Source: Bacteroidota bacterium (GTDB lineage: Bacteria > Bacteroidota > Ignavibacteria > UBA10030 > UBA6906). Taken from it: DNA of 6,258 nt. A model generated the notes under the pieces. It searched no databases and was not told the DNA's origin. It was given only the letters and a program-made list of their open reading frames with translations. The stretch spans positions 1-6,258 of the forward strand of contig DPLS01000333.1 in the NCBI GenBank assembly GCA_003541875.1, read 5' to 3'. Position 1 is the stretch's first letter. Each line of letters starts with the position of its first letter. Positions 1 to 6,167 of the stretch are shown one piece after another. Position numbers and translations under genes: made by a program.

Positions 1-839
1 AGAGTCAATAAGTCTCTCTTAAAAACAGTATCCATCGCCGATGTGTAGAAAGAACTTGTTGGCAAAGACGTGAGCGTTGTCTGGCCCATCAGAATATAGA
101 AGGCACTGTACGTGTAGGGACCCAATGCTGCCGCCATTCGAAGAGAGAAGCTGGTTATGTTGCCCGACGGAGCGGGAGATGGTCGATTGAAGTCACCCGG
201 AAGGATAAGGTACTGACACATCTTGCCCGAGGGTTGATTTAGAGGAAAGGAATTTGGGTTGGCAGTTGTGTCATAGTTGCAATACTGTGGTTGAGCCGGG
301 ACAACGTCGAATCCACAATTCAACACGCTTCCGTCCTGCCCGGAATACACATATACACAACTCCCTGAGTTGTTGATATACGTCCTCTTGTACGGGGGAA
401 TGGCCTGAGTGTTATTACGGACAGTCATACCTGTGAGGGCGGCAACTCCACATTGTGCCACATCTACAATCAGACTCCTCGTGGGATTGTAGGGGTAGGG
501 CCGATCCAATGTGATGCTCATCCATGACGTGGCAGTGGATGTCAGACTCCCCGAGGCTCGATAGTACACCGTATCCATTGGACCCGTATACATCACTCCA
601 ACTGGAAGGAATGTGCTATCAGTTTGACCAAGTTTGATAGTCAGATTCGTGAACGTGCCTGTTCCTGCTCCTACCATGAACAAATACAATGTGGTAATCT
701 GTTGACCGGCAGGACAGGGCGTCGGCTGATTGAAGTCGTTGGCAAGGAAAAGGTACTGCACCTCTTTGCCAGCAGCCACGTTGAATGGAAAGCTATTATT
801 TCCGCTCCCGACATTGCTGTAATTGTAATACTGGGGCTG
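1..839 (-). repeat. Tandem protein-coding repeat, ~546-bp period
   Basis: Unit 1 begins at 839 (residue 24) and unit 2 at 293 (residue 206); unit 2 is cut off by the window edge. The two are clearly related at protein level but have diverged in DNA, so this is an old duplication rather than a recent slippage product. Unit 1 has Cys at residues 65, 153, 184 and 198; unit 2 shows Cys210 and Cys231 at positions that are not Cys in unit 1. The cysteine pattern is therefore not conserved between units. Confidence 0.8.
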
Positions 840-908
840 TCCTGATACCACCGAGAATTCTAAAACCAAAACAAGCAACGCTATGAAGACCATATACCAG
901 GATTTCAT
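1..908 (-). CDS. Secreted tandem-repeat protein, 5' part (runs off left edge)
   Basis: An open frame of 302 codons starts at the ATG at 908 and runs without a stop past base 1, so the C-terminus is missing. Residues 1-23 form a Sec signal peptide: MKSW, a hydrophobic core (about residues 6-16), then VVSG with likely cleavage before Gln24. The exported part is built from repeats. A unit starting QPQYYNY at residue 24 recurs as QPQYCNY at residue 206, a period of 182. Shared landmarks are NSFP, GK..QYL, DFN.P.P.P.G, GQT, LP, YT and MDTV, about 40% identity by eye over the first ~97 residues. Only one full unit and half of a second are visible. The start is set by AAGGAGG 4 nt upstream; Met6 would lie too far from it. 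Such beta-rich repeats are common in cell-surface proteins of FCB bacteria. The function is unknown: adhesin, surface-layer or matrix roles are guesses, and a T9SS tail beyond the edge is an inference. Confidence 0.87.
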   Translation of the reverse strand, partial: MKSWYMVFIALLVLVLEFSVVSGQPQYYNYSNVGSGNNSFPFNVAAGKEVQYLFLANDFNQPTPCPAGQQITTLYLFMVGAGTGTFTNLTIKLGQTDSTFLPVGVMYTGPMDTVYYRASGSLTSTATSWMSITLDRPYPYNPTRSLIVDVAQCGVAALTGMTVRNNTQAIPPYKRTYINNSGSCVYVYSGQDGSVLNCGFDVVPAQPQYCNYDTTANPNSFPLNQPSGKMCQYLILPGDFNRPSPAPSGNITSFSLRMAAALGPYTYSAFYILMGQTTLTSLPTSSFYTSAMDTVFKRDLLT

Positions 909-912
909 AAGT

Positions 913-918
913 CCTCCT
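913..918 (-). promoter_or_regulatory. Ribosome binding site of the repeat protein
   Basis: AGGAGG (within AAAGGAGGA on the minus strand) lies 4 nt before the ATG at 908. It supports that ATG over the in-frame ATG five codons later, which would be 19 nt away. Confidence 0.8.
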
Positions 919-1037
919 TTTGGGGATTGGTGGAGATGTGGTTGGAACATTAAATGAACCCATATTCTAGCCGAGGTGACATTGACTCTCACCTGTTGGA
1001 CAAGTATTGCATGATGCTCCTTGGTTGAGAAAGATGC

Positions 1038-1069
1038 ATCAATGACGCGTCGGTTTCGTCATTAATGAC
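1038..1069. promoter_or_regulatory. Palindromic operator-like sites
   Basis: GTCATTAATGAC at 1058-1069 is a perfect 12-bp palindrome. ATCAATGAC at 1038-1046 matches its half ATTAATGAC (1061-1069) at 8 of 9 bases, 23 bp away, about two helical turns. TGACA also recurs at 1066-1070 and 1076-1080. This looks like a dimeric regulator site with a weaker second copy, but no regulator gene is present to assign it. Confidence 0.3.
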
Positions 1070-1150
1070 ACCTCGTGACAAGCAAGGAGCCATGGAATAG
1101 AGTTGTACCGGCGAACAAATTGTGATCGGGGTTGGAACAGTGGTTCGACC

Positions 1151-1181
1151 ACAGCAGAACTCACCTGCTGTTCAGCGGTGA
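1151..1181 (-). repeat. Two overlapping, mutually exclusive hairpins
   Basis: Stem A pairs 1151-1157 (ACAGCAG) with 1165-1171 (CTGCTGT) around a 7-nt loop. Stem B pairs TCACC (1161-1165) with GGTGA (1177-1181), plus GCT/AGC inside, closed by a 4-nt loop and with one bulged base. They share bases 1161-1171, so only one can form. The pair sits in the presumed leader of the repeat protein. No T-run follows, so neither is a terminator. Confidence 0.4.
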
Positions 1182-1283
1182 GAGGTGGAGGTATTCGTCA
1201 AAGCGGAGAAACAAAACGGCGAGCGCCTTCAGATCAGAACCGATGAACCCCTGTTCACAATTCCGACCTATGTTTGTCTGGTG

Positions 1284-1314
1284 CAAAGCTAACTAAGTCA
1301 AGAGTGATTGTCAA
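1284..1314 (-). promoter_or_regulatory. Bacteroidota-type promoter candidate for the repeat protein
   Basis: On the minus strand TAGCTTTG (1291 to 1284) matches the Bacteroidota -7 consensus TAnnTTTG at every fixed base. A TTG, within TTGACA (1314 to 1309), lies 20 nt upstream, as expected for the -33 element. The site is about 100 nt past the protease terminator and points at the gene starting at 908. Transcription would start near 1278, giving a leader of about 370 nt. Confidence 0.5.
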
Positions 1315-1410
1315 CGCTGCAAGAAACTCAATCCAGCATACGATTATTCTCAAGGACTGATAGGTCCGATAATGGTGTCGAGTGAAAAGAGGATCTCCTG
1401 TAACAGCACC

Positions 1411-1445
1411 AAAAAGAAACCCCAACCGATGCTTGGTCAGGGTTT
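1411..1445 (-). terminator. Rho-independent terminator of the protease gene
   Basis: About 23 nt after the protease stop, the minus-strand transcript forms an 11-bp stem: AAACCCUGACC pairs with GGUUGGGGUUU, with two G-U pairs, around a 7-nt loop (AAGCAUC). CUUUUU follows directly. On the plus strand no T-run follows the stem, so it works in the minus direction only. It separates the protease from the repeat protein gene. Confidence 0.85.
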
Positions 1446-1467
1446 GCGTTGCACATCAGCACTTGTA

Positions 1468-4400
1468 TCACTTCAGCAACAAGAGCTTCTTGCTCATAGT
1501 GAAGTTTCCTGCCTGTAGCCTGTAGATGTAGATACCGCTCGCCAGGTTGTTCGCGTCCAGGCGCACCGACTTGTATCCGGAATCTTCAATCCCATTCACC
1601 AGCGTCGCCACTTCTCGTCCAACCACGTCATAGATCCTTAATGTGACGTGACTCTTTTCTGGCAGTTGGTATTTTATCGTGGTGCTGGGGTTGAATGGGT
1701 TCGGGTAATTCTGGTCGAGTGCAAACGCTGCTGGAATTTCCGGCATTCCGTCCACACTATTTGGCGTAGTGCTTAAGCCCAGACGTACGTATCGAACATC
1801 GGGAGTATTTCCCGAGATGCGAAGCAATCCATTATACATTCTCCCACCAATCAAGCCTGAAGGATGGATACGCAACTGAACCGATGCGCTGTCCCCCGGC
1901 GCGATTGATCCGATCACCGGGCTTACAGAGGCCCAGGGGAGTACATCGTTGGTGATCATGACTGCCATGCGATCATGAACATAATTCTGGTTGTACACCA
2001 CCTGGAGAGCAATCGATCCTCCGGTATTCTCTACACCCACTGTCGCAGAGTTCAGCGCCGTGCTCGCCATCCTGAGATACTGATAGAGAATTGTTCCGTT
2101 CGATTGCAGTATGATCTGGAAGGTAAGTGAGTCCGATGATCCGCTGTACCGGGGAACAGCCGTCCACTGTACAATGAAGCGCGAATTCGGCGCGTCATGG
2201 TATGTGCGGACGGAGCCACGAGATGTCAAATTAAGATCCTCCCAGAAGGCGTACAATGCATTGTTCGGATCTACCACATCGGGGATCGCGGTATTGCTAT
2301 ACGCGGTGCTTGTACTATTCGCACTGATGAACCCGTTCGTGCACACATTGATGCTGCTGGTGACGTTGCTGCCATAAAATGGAAACGTGAATGGCAGATT
2401 CACCGTGGCATACCCGTCATCGCTTGTCCCTGTCCACGAAGTAATCTGTGTTCCGATCGTCGATATGTCAAACCAAGTGAATACCGGACCACCCGGTTCA
2501 TCGCTGTCAATCCAGCGATAGCCGAAGGCATCCGGACCGCCAGATCCGGCAGGAGAATCACCATGCTCACCCGACTCGCCTCCCTTCGGAGCGCGCACAC
2601 TCTGCTGCTGTGTCACGCTGCGCAGTTGTGCTGCCTGCGTTGTGGAGGTTGCCTCGTCGATCCGATAACGGAGCGTATCCGTACCTGGATTGGAAATCCG
2701 GAATGAGGTACGTACCGTGTCGGGGCCTGGAGCATGAATGAAGAAGAACGTGTCCGGCGTGGCAACCACAGCGGCCTGCCCTACGCTTCGCGCTTGAAGC
2801 TGAACTGCCGCCGAGGGCGGATTGGAATTTGAGACGAATGTGAGAACACCAGTCCGGATGCCACCCGGAGTTGGAGCCGTGAAATACACCTTCACGCGTG
2901 TAGTATCGAGATAGTTGAGAGCAAAGGACGTCCTGTTCACGCCGAATGCAGGATTGTTGACCACGATATTCGTGACGGTGAGCTGCGCCTGACCCAGATT
3001 CTGAACTATGATACTTTGAGATGAATCGGTCCGGCCGATGATCACGTTCCCGACATTCACGGTGTCACGATCAACTCCGAGTGCTGCAGTAGTGATCGGC
3101 GGAGGTCCGCTCACCCCCTCCGCCGTGAGATCATCGACGTACCAACCCCTGTACTGGAGCGAATTGTCCGAGCCGAATTCAAATCGTACCGCTATCGAAT
3201 CTCCCTCGACAGCAACACCGTGGAGGTCGAAGGCCGCCTTCGTCCACGCCGTTCCGCCTACGCTTGAATATCCTGGCTGACCCGCGAGAGGATTGCCAAA
3301 TCCAGTGTAGATGGAAGATGTCGGGTACCCGCCAACCGGTTGGATCGTCTGGAATGAACCGCGGTTGACGGAAACCTTCACGTTCGCTCCGTCGAATCTC
3401 CCTTGGATTTCAAACCACTGCCAGAACGAGAAGGAGGCCCAGTTCGAGAAGACTCGGTAGTACGGAGTAGTCAACGAAGAAAGACGCGGCCCCTGCGAGT
3501 AGTTGCCGTCGAGGATCGTCGCCCAACAACGCATTCCGCTGTGCGCGCGTGGTGAAGTCCCTGAAGGTGCACCGATCTGCCAGTCATTGTTTCCAGTCAG
3601 ACTCCCAGACGTTGCATCAAACATCTCATTGACGCTGTAAAGGTCAAACATTCTGAAGGAAATATCTCCCGATGTTGGATACGTTGAGACATTGTGCTGA
3701 CGGGAACGGTCAATCGCCACGACGCGATATGAGATACTGTCGCCGGCATGAACCTGGCTCCTATTGATGTGGAGTGTGTCCGTGTACGCCCCTCCGACAA
3801 GTGGAAGCGTGAACCAGGGTTGCGCGACACCATTGAGACTGCACTGCACTTTCACCGTGTCCACGCCGTTGAGGTCAGTGACCGTAGCCGACAGCCGGGG
3901 CGGCCATCCAATGAGCGTCTGGTTTCCGAGGTTGCGGTGCACAATTGTCGGGGCGGTAACATCCTGGCCAACCTGGTAGCTGTATGAGCCGGTCAGCGGA
4001 GATCGTGTCGCGACAATGGCATTCCTTGCAGCGATGTAGTACGTAATGCTGACTCCGGCTCCGAGATATGGAATCTGCGCGCTGTACTCGTTTGGCATTC
4101 CGGTGGAGATGAGAACAACACTGTTCGTAAAACTCCCGCCTATCCCATACACAACACGAACGGAATCTGCAACAAGAAGAGAATGCGATTTGATCTTCAC
4201 CAGAACAGTGCGGGCGGTAGTGTCCTCCGTAGACGCTAACGCCGTGTGTTCGATCCAGGGATAGTTGATGGCGTTCCATGCGTTGAGTATTCCCCATCCC
4301 ATCAATCGATCCGGGGAAGTCGACCGGCTTGCGGTTTGACGCATCGCTTCGCGTACCTGGTACGGCGTAAGATTAAATGAGAGATTTCCACTAAGCACCA

Positions 4401-5691
4401 GAGCTGCCACACCGGCGGAAAGCGGGCAGGAAAATGAGGTCCCATCCGCCGTACTGTACCCTGATGTACCAAGCGCCACCGTCACTCCGGAACCCATGGC
4501 CATGATGTCAGGCTTGATCCGTCCGTCTGTTGTGGGGCCGACAGAACTGAACGACGAACGAGATCCTGATGATGTTACTGCACCAGCAGTAATAACATTG
4601 AAGCCGTCGGCAGGAGCGCCCAGAGTATTGTGACTGGTATTGTCGCCACTGTTTCCCGCCGAATTTACCACTACGATTCCCATTGCAGCAGCCCGGTCAG
4701 CGGCACGACTAATCACCGTCGTTGCACCGTTCATATCCTGCCACGTGTACGAAGGCCAGGGTGAATCGAATACATCGTAACCGAGCGACGTGCTAGAAAC
4801 ATCGATCCCAATGCTGTCTGCCCAGATGATTCCGCGAGCCCAGTTGTCCTCCTCAATGGGAGTTTCAGTAGAAACATCTTCGGTTCGTGCAAGCACGAAC
4901 GATGCGCCAAACGCGGGTCCAATGAGGCTCCCTTCAGCGTAGCCTCCAATCGTAGAAAATGTCTCCTGTCCGTGCGTGCTGTTTGTACCGAGAACCGAGC
5001 TGTTGGTAACGAAGTCGTACCGCGCAAGGATAGGACGCGAAGCCAGTGCAGGATGGGCGAGATCGGGAAATCCTGCATCCAGGATTCCGATGAGAACCCC
5101 CGCGCCTATCACGTTGTTGTTGTGTGCTGTGACCGTGTTGATTTGCTGGTTCTGTGTCAACGAAGAGCCGTAGTTGTACAACGTCGGAACGTCAGATCGA
5201 ATCTGCTCATGAACAGAATTTTCCCTTCGATCGTGTTGATCGTTCACGCGTGACGATTTGTATCTGGCAACAGCATCCACCTCACGAACGAACGGCAGAT
5301 GTCGTATCTGTTCAATCTGCGACTTGGTGGCAATGGCGCTGATGGCATTGAACCACTTCACTTCATGGCGGATCTTTCTCACCATCGGTTCAATCTGCAC
5401 AACATACGAACGGTCGATAGGCACATCCTGCACGTCGATCACCTGCAAAGAGCCAATAGCACGTGTTCTGCGCTGAATTGCGCGTTCCGACAGATAGACG
5501 CTCGGTGCAGCCATCAACTTTTGTTGTGCCTCACCACCTTTATCGGTAAGGTAAATCCAGATGATGGCTTCATCATTCTGCGTCATTTGTGAATAAGAAC
5601 GATTGAGCAACGGCCCGATTTGGGCGAGATGTTGAGCAAGTGTAGTGCTGACGCCAAGCGCAAGCGCCAGAAATGTGCCGGTCAGTTTCAC
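1468..5691 (-). CDS. Secreted subtilisin-like (S8) serine protease with T9SS sorting domain
   Basis: This is an extracellular endopeptidase of 1407 aa counted from the GTG start. Residues 1-19 are a signal peptide ending TTLA before Gln20. About 44-139 is the propeptide typical of Bacteroidota S8 enzymes (IYLTDKG, LSERAIQRR, KWFNAIS, LPFVREVD). The catalytic domain, about 195-476, has Asp205 (ILDAGF), His240 (THGQE), oxyanion Asn347 (SAGNSG) and Ser419 (GTSFSCP), so it looks active. Two Ig-like domains follow (about 478-575 and 578-680), then a MAM/immune-inhibitor-A-like jelly roll (690-858, ending GWYVDDL) and an ASH/choice-of-anchor-D-like Ig domain (868-968). Another Ig-like domain (972-1014 and 1252-1308) appears split by a Gly/Ser-rich linker and an inserted beta domain (1057-1247). 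Residues 1322-1407 are the T9SS type A tail, with YPNPFNPSTTI and a KKLLLLK end. The tail implies export by T9SS, but no T9SS gene is present here. The substrate is unknown; general protein scavenging is the plain guess. A terminator follows the gene. The start is discussed under the upstream extension. Confidence 0.93.
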   Translation of the reverse strand: MKLTGTFLALALGVSTTLAQHLAQIGPLLNRSYSQMTQNDEAIIWIYLTDKGGEAQQKLMAAPSVYLSERAIQRRTRAIGSLQVIDVQDVPIDRSYVVQIEPMVRKIRHEVKWFNAISAIATKSQIEQIRHLPFVREVDAVARYKSSRVNDQHDRRENSVHEQIRSDVPTLYNYGSSLTQNQQINTVTAHNNNVIGAGVLIGILDAGFPDLAHPALASRPILARYDFVTNSSVLGTNSTHGQETFSTIGGYAEGSLIGPAFGASFVLARTEDVSTETPIEEDNWARGIIWADSIGIDVSSTSLGYDVFDSPWPSYTWQDMNGATTVISRAADRAAAMGIVVVNSAGNSGDNTSHNTLGAPADGFNVITAGAVTSSGSRSSFSSVGPTTDGRIKPDIMAMGSGVTVALGTSGYSTADGTSFSCPLSAGVAALVLSGNLSFNLTPYQVREAMRQTASRSTSPDRLMGWGILNAWNAINYPWIEHTALASTEDTTARTVLVKIKSHSLLVADSVRVVYGIGGSFTNSVVLISTGMPNEYSAQIPYLGAGVSITYYIAARNAIVATRSPLTGSYSYQVGQDVTAPTIVHRNLGNQTLIGWPPRLSATVTDLNGVDTVKVQCSLNGVAQPWFTLPLVGGAYTDTLHINRSQVHAGDSISYRVVAIDRSRQHNVSTYPTSGDISFRMFDLYSVNEMFDATSGSLTGNNDWQIGAPSGTSPRAHSGMRCWATILDGNYSQGPRLSSLTTPYYRVFSNWASFSFWQWFEIQGRFDGANVKVSVNRGSFQTIQPVGGYPTSSIYTGFGNPLAGQPGYSSVGGTAWTKAAFDLHGVAVEGDSIAVRFEFGSDNSLQYRGWYVDDLTAEGVSGPPPITTAALGVDRDTVNVGNVIIGRTDSSQSIIVQNLGQAQLTVTNIVVNNPAFGVNRTSFALNYLDTTRVKVYFTAPTPGGIRTGVLTFVSNSNPPSAAVQLQARSVGQAAVVATPDTFFFIHAPGPDTVRTSFRISNPGTDTLRYRIDEATSTTQAAQLRSVTQQQSVRAPKGGESGEHGDSPAGSGGPDAFGYRWIDSDEPGGPVFTWFDISTIGTQITSWTGTSDDGYATVNLPFTFPFYGSNVTSSINVCTNGFISANSTSTAYSNTAIPDVVDPNNALYAFWEDLNLTSRGSVRTYHDAPNSRFIVQWTAVPRYSGSSDSLTFQIILQSNGTILYQYLRMASTALNSATVGVENTGGSIALQVVYNQNYVHDRMAVMITNDVLPWASVSPVIGSIAPGDSASVQLRIHPSGLIGGRMYNGLLRISGNTPDVRYVRLGLSTTPNSVDGMPEIPAAFALDQNYPNPFNPSTTIKYQLPEKSHVTLRIYDVVGREVATLVNGIEDSGYKSVRLDANNLASGIYIYRLQAGNFTMSKKLLLLK

Positions 5692-5847
5692 AAAAAACTC
5701 CTTCTTGAGTGGATGATGAGAGCCGAGAGTCGGCCTTGCGGTGAGAGGCTTCGCTTCCCCCACTAATTCTCTTTTCAATATACCCTCCTTCGACATCTTC
5801 TTCCAGTTATTTCTTTGGCGGAGACCAGAGACAGAATGAAAACACAC
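5692..5847 (-). other. In-frame upstream extension of the protease with alternative starts
   Basis: The protease frame stays open for 52 more codons. Other possible starts are ATG 5847 (no SD seen), ATG 5796 (weak GGAAG) and TTG 5778, which has a strong AAGGAGG (5784-5790) 5 nt upstream. The TTG start would add 29 residues before the signal peptide, an unusually long n-region. A small hairpin, GCCGA/TCGGC at 5722-5734, sits between the two SD sites. I favour this stretch as untranslated leader, or as alternative translation from the TTG. Confidence 0.4.
5698..5703 (-). promoter_or_regulatory. Ribosome binding site choosing the GTG start of the protease
   Basis: AAGGAG lies 6 nt (TTTTTT) before the GTG at 5691. 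Starting there gives MKLTG followed directly by a hydrophobic core and an ALA-like cleavage site, a normal signal peptide. This decides the start against the longer in-frame options. Confidence 0.65.
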
Positions 5848-5966
5848 AGGTAATGCATTGCTGTGCCGTTACCCGTGTAGGGTTCTTCAACAACCGCCGT
5901 GTTCATGATTCAGTCTTAAGATAAAAACTTGCCGCGGTAACACAATATCCCTCGCGGATACAGGAA

Positions 5967-5993
5967 TCCCCCGCAGCTATTCACCACGGGGGA
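5967..5993. repeat. GC-rich 7-bp hairpin
   Basis: TCCCCCG (5967-5973) pairs with CGGGGGA (5987-5993) around a 13-nt loop. Neither strand has a T-run after it, so an ordinary rho-independent terminator is unlikely. It may be the first stem of the structured stretch that continues to 6162. Confidence 0.45.
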
Positions 5994-6005
5994 ACAAGTT
6001 TGTCT

Positions 6006-6059
6006 CTTCGCCATTGCGCTATGCAGCTTGCCGGTCTGGCGAAGTTTCTGCTGTAGCGC
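6006..6059. repeat. Interleaved inverted repeats (pseudoknot-like or alternative stems)
   Basis: CTTCGCCA (6006-6013) is a perfect 8-bp complement of TGGCGAAG (6037-6044). GCGCTA then CAGC (6016-6021, 6024-6027) pairs with GCTG then TAGCGC (6050-6059), 10 bp with a 2-nt bulge. The two stems interleave, so they either form a pseudoknot or exclude each other. Such a layout suggests a structured RNA, strand unknown. Confidence 0.4.
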
Positions 6060-6094
6060 CATAGAGCATCGTACGGGAAAGGCTGTAACATCGT

Positions 6095-6165
6095 GGGCTC
6101 CTGGAATAGTGGATGATGAGGTAAGCGCATTTCATCTTTCTTATTCCAGGTTATCCCAGGAGTTT
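6095..6165 (+). promoter_or_regulatory. Candidate translational switch hiding the SD of the right-edge gene
   Basis: CCTGGAATA (6100-6108) pairs perfectly with TATTCCAGG (6142-6150), leaving the SD AGGAG (6158-6162) free. The overlapping CTCCTGG (6098-6104) also pairs perfectly with CCAGGAG (6156-6162), hiding that SD, and three G-U pairs and an ATA/TAT can add to it. The two pairings exclude each other. They exist because TTATTCCAGG (6141-6150) is followed by a near copy, TTATCCCAGG (6151-6160). The loop contains a further GATGA/TCATC stem. No known riboswitch family was recognised and no promoter was found upstream. Confidence 0.35.
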
Positions 6166-6167
6166 TC

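Larger units (their letters stand above)
909..1410. other. Intergenic region with presumed long leader of the repeat protein
   Basis: No convincing gene was found on either strand. The minus strand carries a promoter candidate (1284-1314) and two overlapping hairpins (1151-1181). Further down are a palindrome cluster (1038-1069) and a seven-codon mini-ORF with an SD (989-1012). A 6-bp inverted repeat, AGGTGA/TCACCT at 974-994, overlaps that mini-ORF's stop. If transcription starts near 1278, the leader is about 370 nt, long for a simple gene and possibly regulatory. The stretch 1315-1410 shows nothing else I can support. Confidence 0.5.
5848..6167. other. Divergent intergenic region rich in inverted repeats
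   Basis: This lies between the minus-strand protease and the plus-strand gene at the right edge. The stretch 5848-5960 shows no gene and no strong promoter; GTTACC (5868-5873) and GGTAAC (5936-5941) form only a weak inverted repeat. From 5967 onward there is a dense run of stems, listed separately. A 62-codon minus frame (6169-5981) crosses these stems without an SD and is probably not a gene. AGTGGATGATGAG occurs at 6108-6120 and again at 5708-5720 inside the protease leader. Confidence 0.5.

Noticed and set aside
624..845. 73-codon plus-strand frame
   Set aside because: It is antisense to the well-supported repeat protein, whose signal peptide, SD and internal repeats fix the coding strand.
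989..1093. 34-codon minus-strand frame from ATG 1093
   Set aside because: It has no SD before the ATG and no protein-like features; only its last seven codons have an SD and are noted separately.
2197..2706. 169-codon plus-strand frame opposite the protease
   Set aside because: It is a shadow of the protease, with no SD and low-quality composition. The minus frame encodes recognisable domains throughout.
1175..5748. GCGGTGAGAGG shared by the leaders of both minus-strand genes (1175-1185 and 5738-5748)
   Set aside because: Several 11-mer repeats are expected by chance in a window of this size.
5918..5945. Possible minus-strand sigma70-like promoter (TTGTGT, 16 nt, TATCTT) for the protease
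   Set aside because: It is a weak match to either box, and Bacteroidota usually use TAnnTTTG, which is absent from this region. Not enough to annotate.
5995..6002. CAAGTTTG on the plus strand as a -7 element for the right-edge gene
   Set aside because: The first base differs from TAnnTTTG and no TTG is found at the -33 position.
5708..6120. Direct repeat AGTGGATGATGAG at 5708-5720 and 6108-6120 as attachment or transposon sites
   Set aside because: A single exact 13-mer repeat is not improbable by chance in 6 kb, and no integrase, transposase or terminal inverted repeats accompany it.
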